Source: Sodalis ligni
GTDB taxonomy: Bacteria; Pseudomonadota; Gammaproteobacteria; Enterobacterales; Enterobacteriaceae
Direction of reading: 5' to 3'
DNA: 64,000 nucleotides
Assembly: GCF_016865525.2 (NCBI RefSeq)
Contig: NZ_CP075169.1
Location: forward strand, 1,302,337 to 1,366,336
The notes beneath the pieces are model-generated. The model was not told the origin of the DNA, did not search any database, and worked only from the letters and a program-made list of their open reading frames with translations. Below, in pieces: positions 1 to 8,923 of this stretch; the stretch's first letter is position 1, and every line of letters starts with the position of its first letter. The translations under genes and the position numbers were made by a program.

Positions 1-1036
1 AGCCGAGCAGAATGCGTGCCAAAGTGGTCTTGCCCGAACCGGACTCCCCCACCAGCGCATGGGTAGTGCCGCGTTCCACCACAAAGGATACCCGGTCCAC
101 CGCTCGCACTTCACCGCCCCCGCCGAGGCGGAAATTTTTAGCCGCTTCCTCCACCCGGATGATGGGCGCCGCGGCGTGCAGCCGATGCGGCTGGATGCGC
201 GTTACGGCGGCAAGGGCCGGCGCATCGGCGAACAGTTGCCGGGTATAGGCGCTGGCCGGTGCCCGCAGCACGTCGGCGGTGTTGCCCTGTTCCTGTACCC
301 GCCCGTGACGCAATACCAGCAGTCGGTCGGCCCGTTCGGCCGCCACCGCCAGATCGTGGGTCACCAATAATACCGCGGTGCCATACTCCCGGCGCAGTTC
401 GTCAATAAGGTCAAGGATCCGTTTTTGCACCGTGACATCCAGGGCGCTGGTGGGTTCGTCGGCAATGATCAGCGCCGGCTGCAGCGCGACGGCAATGGCA
501 ATCAGTACCCGCTGCTTCATGCCGCCGGAAAGCTCATGGGGATACTGGCCGGCCCGTTGCGCCGGATGGGATAAGCCGACCCGGGTCAGCAGTTCGATCA
601 CTTTGGCATCCCTCTCCCGGCGGGGCAGGCGGCGGTGGATATCGAGAATTTCCGCCACCTGGCTGCCGATGGTCTTCACCGGATTAAGGGAGCTGGAAGG
701 ATCCTGCGGTATCAGGCTGATGCCCACGCCGCGCAGCGCATCGAGCCGGCGTTGCGGCCAGCGGCTGATATCGGCTCCGTTCAGACGGATAGTTCCCCGC
801 TCCCGCCGGCCGTTTTCCGCCAACAGGCCGATAATGGCCTGGGCGGTGGTGGTTTTGCCGGACCCGGACTCTCCCACCAGCGCCAGCACCTCACCGGGAT
901 AAAGGCGAAAGGAGACGTCATGCACCACGCGCCGCTGTTCGCCGCCGCTGCGGTAGGCAATACAAAGATCCTGTAGCTCCAGCACCGGTTCACGTTGGGG
1001 AATCAACGTGTCGGATCGCGCTAATATCAGGCTCAT
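1..1036 (-). CDS. Dipeptide/oligopeptide ABC transporter, double ATPase (partial)
   Basis: This gene runs off the left edge, so only the N-terminal ~345 residues are visible. It encodes the cytoplasmic ATPase that energises a peptide/nickel-type importer. The first ATPase domain has Walker A GESGSGKTT, an LSGGMKQR signature and a DEPTSALD Walker B. A second Walker A (GESGSGKTT) appears again at the window edge, so this is a fused DppD-DppF type protein with two nucleotide-binding domains. The ATG at 1036 overlaps the stop of the upstream permease by 4 bases (ATGA), which indicates translational coupling as the distal gene of a leftward operon. Substrate cannot be read from sequence. Confidence 0.9.
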   Translation of the reverse strand, partial: MSLILARSDTLIPQREPVLELQDLCIAYRSGGEQRRVVHDVSFRLYPGEVLALVGESGSGKTTTAQAIIGLLAENGRRERGTIRLNGADISRWPQRRLDALRGVGISLIPQDPSSSLNPVKTIGSQVAEILDIHRRLPRRERDAKVIELLTRVGLSHPAQRAGQYPHELSGGMKQRVLIAIAVALQPALIIADEPTSALDVTVQKRILDLIDELRREYGTAVLLVTHDLAVAAERADRLLVLRHGRVQEQGNTADVLRAPASAYTRQLFADAPALAAVTRIQPHRLHAAAPIIRVEEAAKNFRLGGGGEVRAVDRVSFVVERGTTHALVGESGSGKTTLARILLG

Positions 1037-1926
1037 CGATGGCTCCTGGCGAATGAATGGCTGATTCGATTGGCGGCAAGCACCACCAGCACCACCACCA
1101 GGCCGGGGAAAGTGGTCAGCCACCAGGCGGTGGAAATGTAATTCCGGCCTTCGGCAATCAATAAACCCCATTCCGGCGTCGGCGGCGGGGTGCCGTAGCC
1201 CAGGAAACTCAGGGTGGAAATGGCCAGGATGGCATTGCCGAACTGCAGGGCGGAAAACGCCGTTACCGAGGTCAGGGAGTTGGGCAGGATATGGCGCCAC
1301 AGCACGGCGGCAAAGGTGCCGCCGCTGCCGTAGGCGGCTTCCACATAGTCGCTGTGCCGCACCCGCACCACTTCCGCCCGGGCGAGGCGGGCGAAGTTGG
1401 CGATGGAGGTGATGCCTACGGCGATAGCCGCATGGACGGTACCGAAGCCCAGCAGGATAATAATGCTTAGGGAGAGCAGCAGGCCGGGTATGGACAGCAG
1501 AACATCAATAAAACGCATAATCAGGCTGTCGGTGCCCCGTCCAGCCGCGCCGGCAATGACCCCAAGGGCGGTGCCGGCCGTCAGCCCGAGCGCCACCGCC
1601 ACCAGCGCGCCGGAGAGAGACCAGGCCGCGCCGTAAACGATGCGGGCGTACAGATCGCGCCCCAACTGATCGGTGCCGAGCCAGTGACCGGCCGCCGGCG
1701 CCAGCCGCTGTGCGCCGGCAATGCCGTCGGTGCCGCTGTAAGGGGTGAAAAGTCCGGGGGCAAGGGCCCACAGAATCACCACTGCCATCACCAGCCAGGA
1801 CAGCGCCAGGCCGGGCTGCCAGCGGAATAACCGGGGGCGGCGACGGGGTGGGGTTACAGCCTCGGGCGGCGGAGAGGCCGAAGGCGATGGCGGTGGCGTT
1901 TGGGTGTTCAGCGGCAGACTGCTCAT
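1033..1926 (-). CDS. Peptide ABC transporter permease (DppC type)
   Basis: An inner-membrane permease of 297 residues, BPD_transp_1 family. It starts with a proline-rich cytoplasmic tail of ~35 residues (unusually long for DppC), then one membrane helix, the N-terminal periplasmic segment with a GTDQLGRD motif typical of DppC/OppC, and the permease core ending with the EAA-like loop near GTPPPTPEWG. It overlaps both neighbours by 4 bases, so the three genes are translated as a unit. It would pair with the DppB-type permease at 1923-2867 to form the channel. The substrate is unknown, but peptides, glutathione or metal chelates are the usual cargo of this family. Confidence 0.92.
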   Translation of the reverse strand: MSSLPLNTQTPPPSPSASPPPEAVTPPRRRPRLFRWQPGLALSWLVMAVVILWALAPGLFTPYSGTDGIAGAQRLAPAAGHWLGTDQLGRDLYARIVYGAAWSLSGALVAVALGLTAGTALGVIAGAAGRGTDSLIMRFIDVLLSIPGLLLSLSIIILLGFGTVHAAIAVGITSIANFARLARAEVVRVRHSDYVEAAYGSGGTFAAVLWRHILPNSLTSVTAFSALQFGNAILAISTLSFLGYGTPPPTPEWGLLIAEGRNYISTAWWLTTFPGLVVVLVVLAANRISHSFARSHR

Positions 1927-2867
1927 AGGGCGGCTCCGGCGGGCATTTTCAGTCGGGGATCAAGGAGGGGATACAGCAGATCCACCAGCAGATTGATGAC
2001 CACAAACGCCGTGGCGGAAATCACCACAATGGCCTGCAGCACCGCCACGTCCTGGTTGTTCACCGCCTGTTGGGTCAACTGGCCCAGGCCGCTCAGGCCG
2101 AACACCGTTTCGGTTATCAAGGCGCCGGCGATCAGCTCGCCGAACAGCAAGCCGGCGATGGTGAGCGCCGGCAGCACCGCATTGCGCGCCACATGCCGCC
2201 AGAGCACGCCGGCCCGGCTGGCGCCCTTGGCCCGAGCCACCGCGACGAACGGCAGGGTTTGGACCTCATCGATACTGCGAATCAGGATTTGCGCCAGGGG
2301 CGCGCAAATCGGCACCGCCAGGGTCAGAATGGGCAATATCAGCCCTGCCCATTCGCCGGGGTTGATAACCGGCACCCATTTGAGCCGAAATGAGAACACC
2401 TGAATCAGCACAATGCCCAGCCAGAAGGTGGGAACCGAAATAAACATGGAGGGCAGGGCATGCCATATTCCCCTCAGCCAGCGGACGGAAGTCAGTCCGG
2501 CCAGCAATGCCATGCCGCCCGCCAATATCGCCGCCAGCAGAAAACCGCACACCGCCAACCGTAGGGTAGGGGGGAGATTGGTGGTCAGTAATTGCGCCAC
2601 CGGCACCCCGGTCTGTACGGAGTAACCGAAATCACCGCGGATAAAATCCACCAAGGTGTGCAGATATTGCCGCCATAGCGGCGCATCGGCGCCATAGACG
2701 GCGCGCATATCGGCGATCTGTGCCGGACTGAGGCCCATGTCCGGATTCTGGAACTTGATCAGAATAGCGTCGCCGGGCAGGACCTGCAGCAGGAAAAAAG
2801 AGAGGGTGAACGCCGCCCAGAGCACCAGCAGGGCCTGTCCCAGGCGACCGTACAGATAACGATGCAT
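1923..2867 (-). CDS. Peptide ABC transporter permease (DppB type)
   Basis: An inner-membrane permease of 314 residues with the DppB/OppB signature start (one helix around residues 10-30 followed by an LPGDA motif) and a six-helix BPD_transp_1 core. The EAA loop is seen as VAVARAKGAS. The stop overlaps the start of the DppC-type gene by 4 bases. The gene lies only 12 bases downstream of the frameshifted binding-protein gene, so all four genes probably share one leftward transcript. If the binding protein is really lost, this permease pair would be without its dedicated receptor. Confidence 0.92.
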   Translation of the reverse strand: MHRYLYGRLGQALLVLWAAFTLSFFLLQVLPGDAILIKFQNPDMGLSPAQIADMRAVYGADAPLWRQYLHTLVDFIRGDFGYSVQTGVPVAQLLTTNLPPTLRLAVCGFLLAAILAGGMALLAGLTSVRWLRGIWHALPSMFISVPTFWLGIVLIQVFSFRLKWVPVINPGEWAGLILPILTLAVPICAPLAQILIRSIDEVQTLPFVAVARAKGASRAGVLWRHVARNAVLPALTIAGLLFGELIAGALITETVFGLSGLGQLTQQAVNNQDVAVLQAIVVISATAFVVINLLVDLLYPLLDPRLKMPAGAAL

Positions 2868-2879
2868 ACTCTGCGCTCC

Positions 2880-4527
2880 TTAATGCTTATCCAGCCAGGC
2901 GCCGTAAAATGCCGGCCGGCCGACGGCCTCGAAGCTGACACCCTTAAGATAGGGTGCGCCGGCGAAGACCTGCGGCTCTTCAAATATCGGGATCACATAG
3001 GCCTGATCCAGCAAATATTTTTGCGCCTCTCCCGCCAGCGCCAGTCTTTTTTGCCCATCCACTTCGGCTGAAATCGCCACCAGCAGAGAATTAAGCTTAT
3101 CGTCGCTGAAGTTTTGCACCTTGCTGCTCAGGCCGCCTTTTTGCAGCAGCGCGTCGCGATTGGTGGGATAAAACTGGCTTTTAATCACATCCGGATCGGC
3201 CCGTCCCACTTCCACCACGTTTGCCGGCGTTTTAAGCGGGTCCAGGCTGTCGGCGGTTTTGCTGCCGGCATCGCCGGCCAGGATGTTCAGTCGCGCTCCC
3301 ACTTTGCTCCACTGCTGGGAAACCAGCTGCAGCACCTCTTTATTCTGCGGCTGCGGCGGCGATTCATACACCGACAGCACCAGCGAATGACCCTCTTTTT
3401 GGCGTATACCGTCCGTACCCGGCTTCCAGCCCGCCTGATCCAGCAACTGCGCGGCCAGTTGCGGATCGTAGGTCAATTTATCCGCCAGATTGATATACCC
3501 CGCCGCCGGCGCGGCGATCACCGAGGTCGCCCGCGGATAGTGCGGCGAAAACAGCGTATTGACGATTTGACCGGCATCGGTGGCGTGCAGCAGCGCCTGG
3601 CGCACCCGCACATCCGCTACCAGCGGATTTTCCGGCCTGAATGAGATGCCGTCGTTGACGCCGCGGGTCGGCGCGGCATAGATGATAAAATGTTGCCCCT
3701 CGGCCTGTTTTTCATCATAGGCCTGCACCTGGCGGATAAAGTCGGCCTGGCCCGCCAGCAGCGCCCCTATGCGCACACTGTCTTCCGGCGTGATAATGAA
3801 CTTGATGCCGTCAAGGTTCGCCCGGCCCTGCTGCGCCAGCGTTTTCGGCCCCCAGCGATAATCGTCCCGAACCCGCAAATCTACCTCCCGGCCCAGGGTT
3901 TCATTGCTCACCACAAAGGGGCCTGAGCCGATGATATGCCGGGCATCACCCAGCGCATCGAAATTCTGCGCCAGGGTGGCCGGCGAGACTAAGCCTGAGC
4001 CGATGGTAGAGGTACCTTGCAAAAATCCCGGCGATGATTTCTTAAAATAGAATTTAACGGTCAGCGGGTCGATCACTTCGCTGTGATCGTAATTATTGAT
4101 GACTTCGGATACCGGCAGATGCAGCTGTTTATTCCCCAGGCCGAAGGTATCGAAATTCTTCGCCACGGCGGCGGCGTCCAGGGGTTTCCCGTCGGAGAAC
4201 GTCACGCCGGGGCGGATTTTGAACGTGTATTGGGTTTTATCGTCGTTGCTGGTCCAGGATTCGGCAATCCAGGGCTCGATGGCCAGGGTCTTGGGGTTTT
4301 GATAGGTCAATTTATCGGTAATCTGGTTGAGAATGCCGCCGTTTGGGTAAAATCCCCCCGCCGGCGGATAGAGATTGGTATGCGCCTGCTGCTCAAGATA
4401 AATCAGGGTGCCGCCTTTACCGGCGCGTTTTCCACGGCCAGGGCGTTTAATGAGCTCATCCCCAGGGCTAACGCCATCCCCGTGCCAGGCCGCGACCGAC
4501 AGCGCTCAAACGGAATATACTCTGCAT
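2880..4527 (-). pseudogene. Peptide ABC transporter substrate-binding protein, frameshifted at the N-terminus
   Basis: The body is an SBP_bac_5 family periplasmic peptide-binding protein, about 548 residues if whole. The natural start is the ATG at 4527, with a good Shine-Dalgarno (AAGGAAG). Reading from there meets a stop after 19 codons. The signal-peptide core (MALALGMSSLNALAVENAP) lies in a second frame, and the mature protein, starting KGGTLIYLEQQ, lies in a third frame. At least two indels are therefore needed, near 4470-4490 and 4410-4420; the second is repaired by one A in an A-run. From about 4400 to the stop the frame is open and well conserved, so the damage looks recent or is a sequencing artefact. 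A truncated product starting at an internal TTG would lack a signal peptide. Confidence 0.82.
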
Positions 4528-4817
4528 AATGACTTCCTTTAAGTAGTGACGGTCAAATGTAGTGCCTGCTTAAATATGATCAAAGTCAATATCCGGCAAA
4601 TAAAGGTCCGGCAAAAGAATTTATTTCAATATTCAAAATTGAAAACGCATAAGAAGAATTAACTATAACTAATACGATATCGTTTCTTCAGCCCGCTTAC
4701 GGCTTATCCTATTATCCCGAGGATTATTAGCCCGCTAAATAGTGAATAAGAAATAATCAAAATAATTAATCGGCATAATGTGGTTTATTCAGCGGCGGAA
4801 AAAAGGATCGACGGGTT

Positions 4818-5843
4818 ATGATCGTTCTGACGAACGTTTCTAAGGTATTCAAAGATAATAATGAGCCCATCGTCGCCGTCGATAATGTCAGCCTGCGGGT
4901 AGAGCGAGGCCAGATCTACGGCATTATCGGCTATAGCGGGGCGGGGAAAAGCACCCTCATCCGTTTGCTGAACGGTCTGGAAAAGCCCAGCGCTGGGTCG
5001 GTCTTGGTGGCCGGGCAGGATATCGCCCGGGCCAGCGGCGAAAGCCTGCGGCAGGCGCGGTTGAAAATCAGCATGATTTTCCAGCATTTTAATTTGCTGT
5101 GGTCACGGAACGTCAGCGAAAACATCGCTTTTTCCATGCAGATAGCCGGCACGCCCAAGGCCGCCATCCGGCAGCGGGTGGCGGAACTTATCGCGCTGGT
5201 GGGCTTGCAGGGACGGGAACACGCCTACCCTTCGCAGCTCAGCGGCGGGCAAAAACAGCGTGTGGGTATCGCCCGTGCGCTGGCGAACAGCCCGGCGGTA
5301 CTGTTATGCGACGAGGCCACCTCGGCGCTGGATCCGCAAACCACCGATTCCATACTCGACCTGCTGCTGGATATCAACCGCCGGCTGAATCTCACCATTG
5401 TGCTTATCACGCATGAAATGCATGTGGTGCGCAAGATTTGCGAACGGGTGGCGGTGATGGATAACGGACGCGTAGTGGAAGAAGGCGACGTCTTGAATGT
5501 CTTCACCCATCCGCAGCAGCCCATTACCCGGCAATTTGTGAAGCAGGTCAGCCAGTACCGGGAACCGCTGCCGGATTTAGCCCCGGAACTGCTGCAAAAC
5601 CTGCCCGGCGTGGTATTGAAGCTGACGTTTCTCGGCCTGAGCGTCCGCCGGCCGGTGGTGGGAGAGCTGACGCTGCGCTATAACCTGCCGTTTAACATCC
5701 TGCACGGTAATGTCACGCAGACCGCCAACGGCATCTTTGGCGAATTATGGCTGCATGCTGAAATCGATCCCGGCCGGCTCGACAATATTCTGGCGGATCT
5801 GCGTCAACACAACATTACCGCGGAGGTGGTGGAACATGCTTGA
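4818..5843 (+). CDS. metN: Methionine-type ABC transporter ATPase (MetN family)
   Basis: A cytoplasmic ATPase of 341 residues driving uptake of methionine or a related amino acid. Walker A (GYSGAGKST) is at residues 38-46, the LSGGQ signature at 141-145, and Walker B (VLLCDE) at 161-166. The C-terminal ~75 residues match the NIL regulatory domain that gives substrate feedback in MetN. The length fits the family (E. coli MetN 343). The stop overlaps the MetI start by 8 bases. I see no MetJ operator (AGACGTCT repeats) in the 290 bases upstream, so regulation may differ from the E. coli operon, and the true substrate could be another amino acid. Confidence 0.93.
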   Translation: MIVLTNVSKVFKDNNEPIVAVDNVSLRVERGQIYGIIGYSGAGKSTLIRLLNGLEKPSAGSVLVAGQDIARASGESLRQARLKISMIFQHFNLLWSRNVSENIAFSMQIAGTPKAAIRQRVAELIALVGLQGREHAYPSQLSGGQKQRVGIARALANSPAVLLCDEATSALDPQTTDSILDLLLDINRRLNLTIVLITHEMHVVRKICERVAVMDNGRVVEEGDVLNVFTHPQQPITRQFVKQVSQYREPLPDLAPELLQNLPGVVLKLTFLGLSVRRPVVGELTLRYNLPFNILHGNVTQTANGIFGELWLHAEIDPGRLDNILADLRQHNITAEVVEHA

Positions 5844-6504
5844 GCATTTCTTTCCACACGTCCAGCTCGATCAAGTATGGGCGGCCACCGCGGAAACCCT
5901 CTATATGACCGCGCTGTCGGGCATTGCCACCTTTGCGCTGGGCATCGCGCTGGGACTGGCGCTGTTTCTCACCGCCCGCGGCGGACTGTTTCAGCGTCCC
6001 GCCGCCTACCGGGTGATTTCGGCGCTGGTGAATGTGTTCCGGTCCATCCCCTTCATTATTTTAATCGTGCTGCTGATCCCTTTTACCAAGGTTCTAATCG
6101 GCACCATTTTGGGCGCCAACGCGGCCCTGCCGGCGCTGATTGTCGGCGCCGCGCCTTTTTACGCCCGCCTGGTGGAGATCGGCCTGCGGGAAGTGGATAA
6201 AGGCGTCATCGAGGCATCACGCGCCATGGGCGCCCGCGTCGGTACGCTTATATTTCGGGTTTTACTGCCGGAGTCGTCGCCCGCCCTGGTTTCCGGCATC
6301 ACCGTCACCCTGATTGCGCTGGTGAGCTACAGCGCCATGGCCGGTGTTATCGGCGCCGGCGGATTGGGAAATCTGGCCTATCTGGAAGGATTCCAGCGTA
6401 ACCACAACGACGTCACCCTGGTGGCGACCCTGATGATCTTGATCATCGTGTTCGTCATTCAGTTATTGGGCGACGTCATCACCTCACTGCTTGATAAACG
6501 TTAA
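5836..6504 (+). CDS. metI: Methionine-type ABC transporter permease (MetI family)
   Basis: An inner-membrane permease of 222 residues with about five membrane helices. The EAA loop (EASRAMGARVGTLI) sits in the second half. Reading could extend upstream to 5710, but that stretch is inside metN. The ATG at 5836 gives MLEHFFPHV, the usual MetI start and length (E. coli 217), so I chose it. It overlaps metN by 8 bases and is followed after 17 bases by a binding-protein gene, so metNI and that gene form one operon. Confidence 0.93.
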   Translation: MLEHFFPHVQLDQVWAATAETLYMTALSGIATFALGIALGLALFLTARGGLFQRPAAYRVISALVNVFRSIPFIILIVLLIPFTKVLIGTILGANAALPALIVGAAPFYARLVEIGLREVDKGVIEASRAMGARVGTLIFRVLLPESSPALVSGITVTLIALVSYSAMAGVIGAGGLGNLAYLEGFQRNHNDVTLVATLMILIIVFVIQLLGDVITSLLDKR

Positions 6505-6521
6505 ACAGACCGGGATAAACC

Positions 6522-7340
6522 ATGAATAAAACCTTCACAATACTGGCCGCCGCCACCCTTGCCGCCCTCAGCCTCTCCGCCTCGGCCTGGGCCGATACGC
6601 TCAGGGTGGGCGCATCCAATGTACCCCATGCTGAAATCCTTGAGCAGGCAAAACCCATACTGGCGAAACAAGGCATCGACCTGGAGATTAAACCGTTCCA
6701 GGACTACATCCTGCCCAATACCGCCCTTGCGGACCATGACATCGATGCCAACTATTTTCAGCATGTGCCATATCTTAACAGCGTGCTCAAGGATCATGCC
6801 GGGGATAAAAACTATGACTTCGTCAGCGCCGGCGCGATTCATATCGAACCCATCGGCATCTATTCAAAACGCTATAAAAGCCTGAAGGACCTGCCGCAGA
6901 ACGGCAAGGTCATCATGCGCGATTCGGTGGCGGAAGAGGGGCGAATCCTGTCGATCTTCGAACGGGAAGGGGTAATTAAACTGAAACCGGGCGTCAGCAA
7001 GGTGGATGCGCGGATAACCGATATCACCGATAACCCGAAACATCTTCAGTTCTTGCCGAATATAGAAGGCTCGCTGCTGCCGCAGATGTATAACAATGAT
7101 GAAGGGGACGCGGTGGTCATCAACGCCAACTATGCCATTGATGCCGGACTCAATCCGGTAAAAGATCCCATCGCGGTTGAAAGCGGCGAAAATAACCCTT
7201 ACGCCAATATCATTACCGTTCATCGCGGAGACGAGAACAAACCGGATATCAAGGCGCTGGTGAAGGTGCTCCACTCCAAAACCATCCAGGATTTTATCCG
7301 CCAGAAATACAAAGGCGCGGTCATTCCGGTCAACGGTTAA
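6522..7340 (+). CDS. MetQ/NlpA-family binding protein without lipobox
   Basis: A periplasmic substrate-binding protein of 272 residues. It begins with a conventional signal peptide (about residues 1-24, ending in ASAWA) and then the NlpA-family opening DTLRVGASNVPHAEIL. MetQ proteins are normally lipoproteins, but there is no cysteine at the cleavage site, so this one is probably released freely into the periplasm. Family motifs such as DANYFQH and a DNPKHL segment are present. It follows metI by 17 bases, so it is the operon's own receptor. A second, lipidated paralogue lies convergently at 7694-8509. Confidence 0.9.
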   Translation: MNKTFTILAAATLAALSLSASAWADTLRVGASNVPHAEILEQAKPILAKQGIDLEIKPFQDYILPNTALADHDIDANYFQHVPYLNSVLKDHAGDKNYDFVSAGAIHIEPIGIYSKRYKSLKDLPQNGKVIMRDSVAEEGRILSIFEREGVIKLKPGVSKVDARITDITDNPKHLQFLPNIEGSLLPQMYNNDEGDAVVINANYAIDAGLNPVKDPIAVESGENNPYANIITVHRGDENKPDIKALVKVLHSKTIQDFIRQKYKGAVIPVNG

Positions 7341-7344
7341 ATCA

Positions 7345-7685
7345 AGCGCCCCACAGCGCGGTAGGCCCGCGATCGTCGAACGTGCAGCGAAGGTGTTAAA
7401 GGGAGACCGTGCTGATGGGGTCGAAGCGGGCGTGGTTTTCCCGCCCGCCGGAGCGCCCCACAGCGCGGTAGGCCCGCGATCGTCGAACGCGCAGCGAACG
7501 TGTTGAAGGGAGAGCGTGTTTGCCGAGGCCGGGTCGAAGCGAGCATGGTTTTCCCGCCCCGCCGGAGCGCCCCACAGCTCGGTAGGCCCGCGATCACCGA
7601 ACGTACAGCGAACGTGTTGAAGGGAGAGCGTGTTTGCCGAGGCCGGGTCGAAGTGGGCGTGGTTTTCCCGCCCCGCCGGGCGCCT
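7345..7685. repeat. Short array (about three units) of the 107-bp repeat family
   Basis: Three successive copies of a GC-rich unit begin with AGCGCCCCACAGC at about 7346, 7453 and 7567; the first step is 107 bp and the second 114 bp because of a small insertion. Each unit carries GTGGTTTTCCCGCC near its end, which can pair with the preceding GCGGGCG to form a hairpin. The array sits exactly between two convergent binding-protein genes. The same unit family forms a longer array at 34.9-36.0 kb. The units are not translated: 107 is not a multiple of three. Confidence 0.85.
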
Positions 7686-7693
7686 GTAAAAAT

Positions 7694-8509
7694 TTACCAG
7701 CCCTTTACCGCATCGCCGTGATAAATTTTATCCGCCGCAGCGGCCACTTCATCGGTCTGATAGGCCTTCACCAAATTCTTCACCTTATCGCTGTCTTTAT
7801 TATCCTCTCGCGCCACGATCAAATTAACGTAAGGCGACTCTTTATCCTCGATAAACAGACCGTCTTTATGAGGAGATAAACCAATCTGCGTCGAATAGTT
7901 GGTATTGATGACCGCCAGATCCACTTTGCCGTCATCCAGCGTACGCGGCAGCTGGGCCGCTTCAATTTCGACAATTTTAAGATGCTTCGGATTATCGACG
8001 ATATCCAGCGAAGTAGGCTGCAGGCCGGTGCCGTTTTTCAGCGAGATCAGACCGGTTTTCTGCAATAATAATAATGAACGCCCCAGATTGGTGGGATCGT
8101 TGGGAATAGCCACTTGAGCGCCATCCGGTAACTCGGCAACGGATTTATATTTGCGTGAATAACCGGCAATGGGATAGACAAATGTCTTGCCCACCGCCGC
8201 GAGTTTATAACCATGTTCTTTAATCTGCTGCGCCAGATAAGGGCCGTGCTGAAAAGAATTGGCATCCGTATCGCCGGAATTCAGCGCCTCGTTAGGCAAC
8301 ACATAGTCGGTGAAGGTGACAGTTTCCACGTCCAGGTTATACTTCTCTTTAGCCACTTTTTTTACCGCATCCCATAACGGCTGATCGATACCCGCGCTAA
8401 TACCGACTTTAATATGGTTAGCGTCTTTATCGGCTTTATCACAGGCGGCTAACGTCAAAGACGAAGCAATAATGCCCGCCAGGGCCAGGCACTTTAATAT
8501 TGATGACAT
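7694..8509 (-). CDS. metQ: Methionine-binding lipoprotein MetQ
   Basis: A lipoprotein of 271 residues anchored in the inner membrane on the periplasmic side. The signal peptide ends in a lipobox (LAAC, Cys at about residue 23), followed by DKADKDANHIKVGISAG. NlpA-family motifs include FTDYVLPNEAL, DANSFQHGPYL, IPNDPTNLGRSL and DNPKHL. The length matches E. coli MetQ (271). It is convergent with the metNI operon and has its own promoter region to the right. It probably supplies a second or alternative ligand specificity to MetNI, an inference from family and position. Confidence 0.92.
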   Translation of the reverse strand: MSSILKCLALAGIIASSLTLAACDKADKDANHIKVGISAGIDQPLWDAVKKVAKEKYNLDVETVTFTDYVLPNEALNSGDTDANSFQHGPYLAQQIKEHGYKLAAVGKTFVYPIAGYSRKYKSVAELPDGAQVAIPNDPTNLGRSLLLLQKTGLISLKNGTGLQPTSLDIVDNPKHLKIVEIEAAQLPRTLDDGKVDLAVINTNYSTQIGLSPHKDGLFIEDKESPYVNLIVAREDNKDSDKVKNLVKAYQTDEVAAAADKIYHGDAVKGW

Positions 8510-8923
8510 AATAAGAAAACTCCGGAATAATTAATTTATTTTGCCCAGGAAGGTATTTATCCTTACCGACAAGAGTACCGCAAAACCCGGCATGACTTTA
8601 TTGCCGATTGTGCATTAGTTAATATCAAATTGTTCTGTGATATTCCATTGATGAATACCACCAAGGGACGCAAACGATTGCCTGCACCGGTGTCAAGCTT
8701 ATGAATCCTCCTTAGGGCCTGCTTGGAAAGAAATAACGGGGGTTATTATGATTTCGCACAACTTGTATAAAAATAAAAAATGTGTTGCTTATGTTACGTC
8801 TATAGCGACTAACTTCACATATATATAATTTTACATCAATTAATACAATTGTAATGTTATTTCGACCATACTGTTTAACCAGCAGTCCATTTTAACCCGT
8901 AGCCTATTTCCCAGGTGATCAGC
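8510..8923. other. Divergent intergenic region, about 410 bases
   Basis: An AT-rich spacer between the divergently transcribed metQ (leftward) and the adenylation-domain gene (rightward). It must contain both promoters. I see AT-rich tracts around 8755-8860 but no clear MetJ boxes, no convincing ORF and no RNA gene. Confidence 0.5.

Noticed and set aside
4528..4817. MetJ operator upstream of metN
   Set aside because: No tandem AGACGTCT-like sequence in the region.
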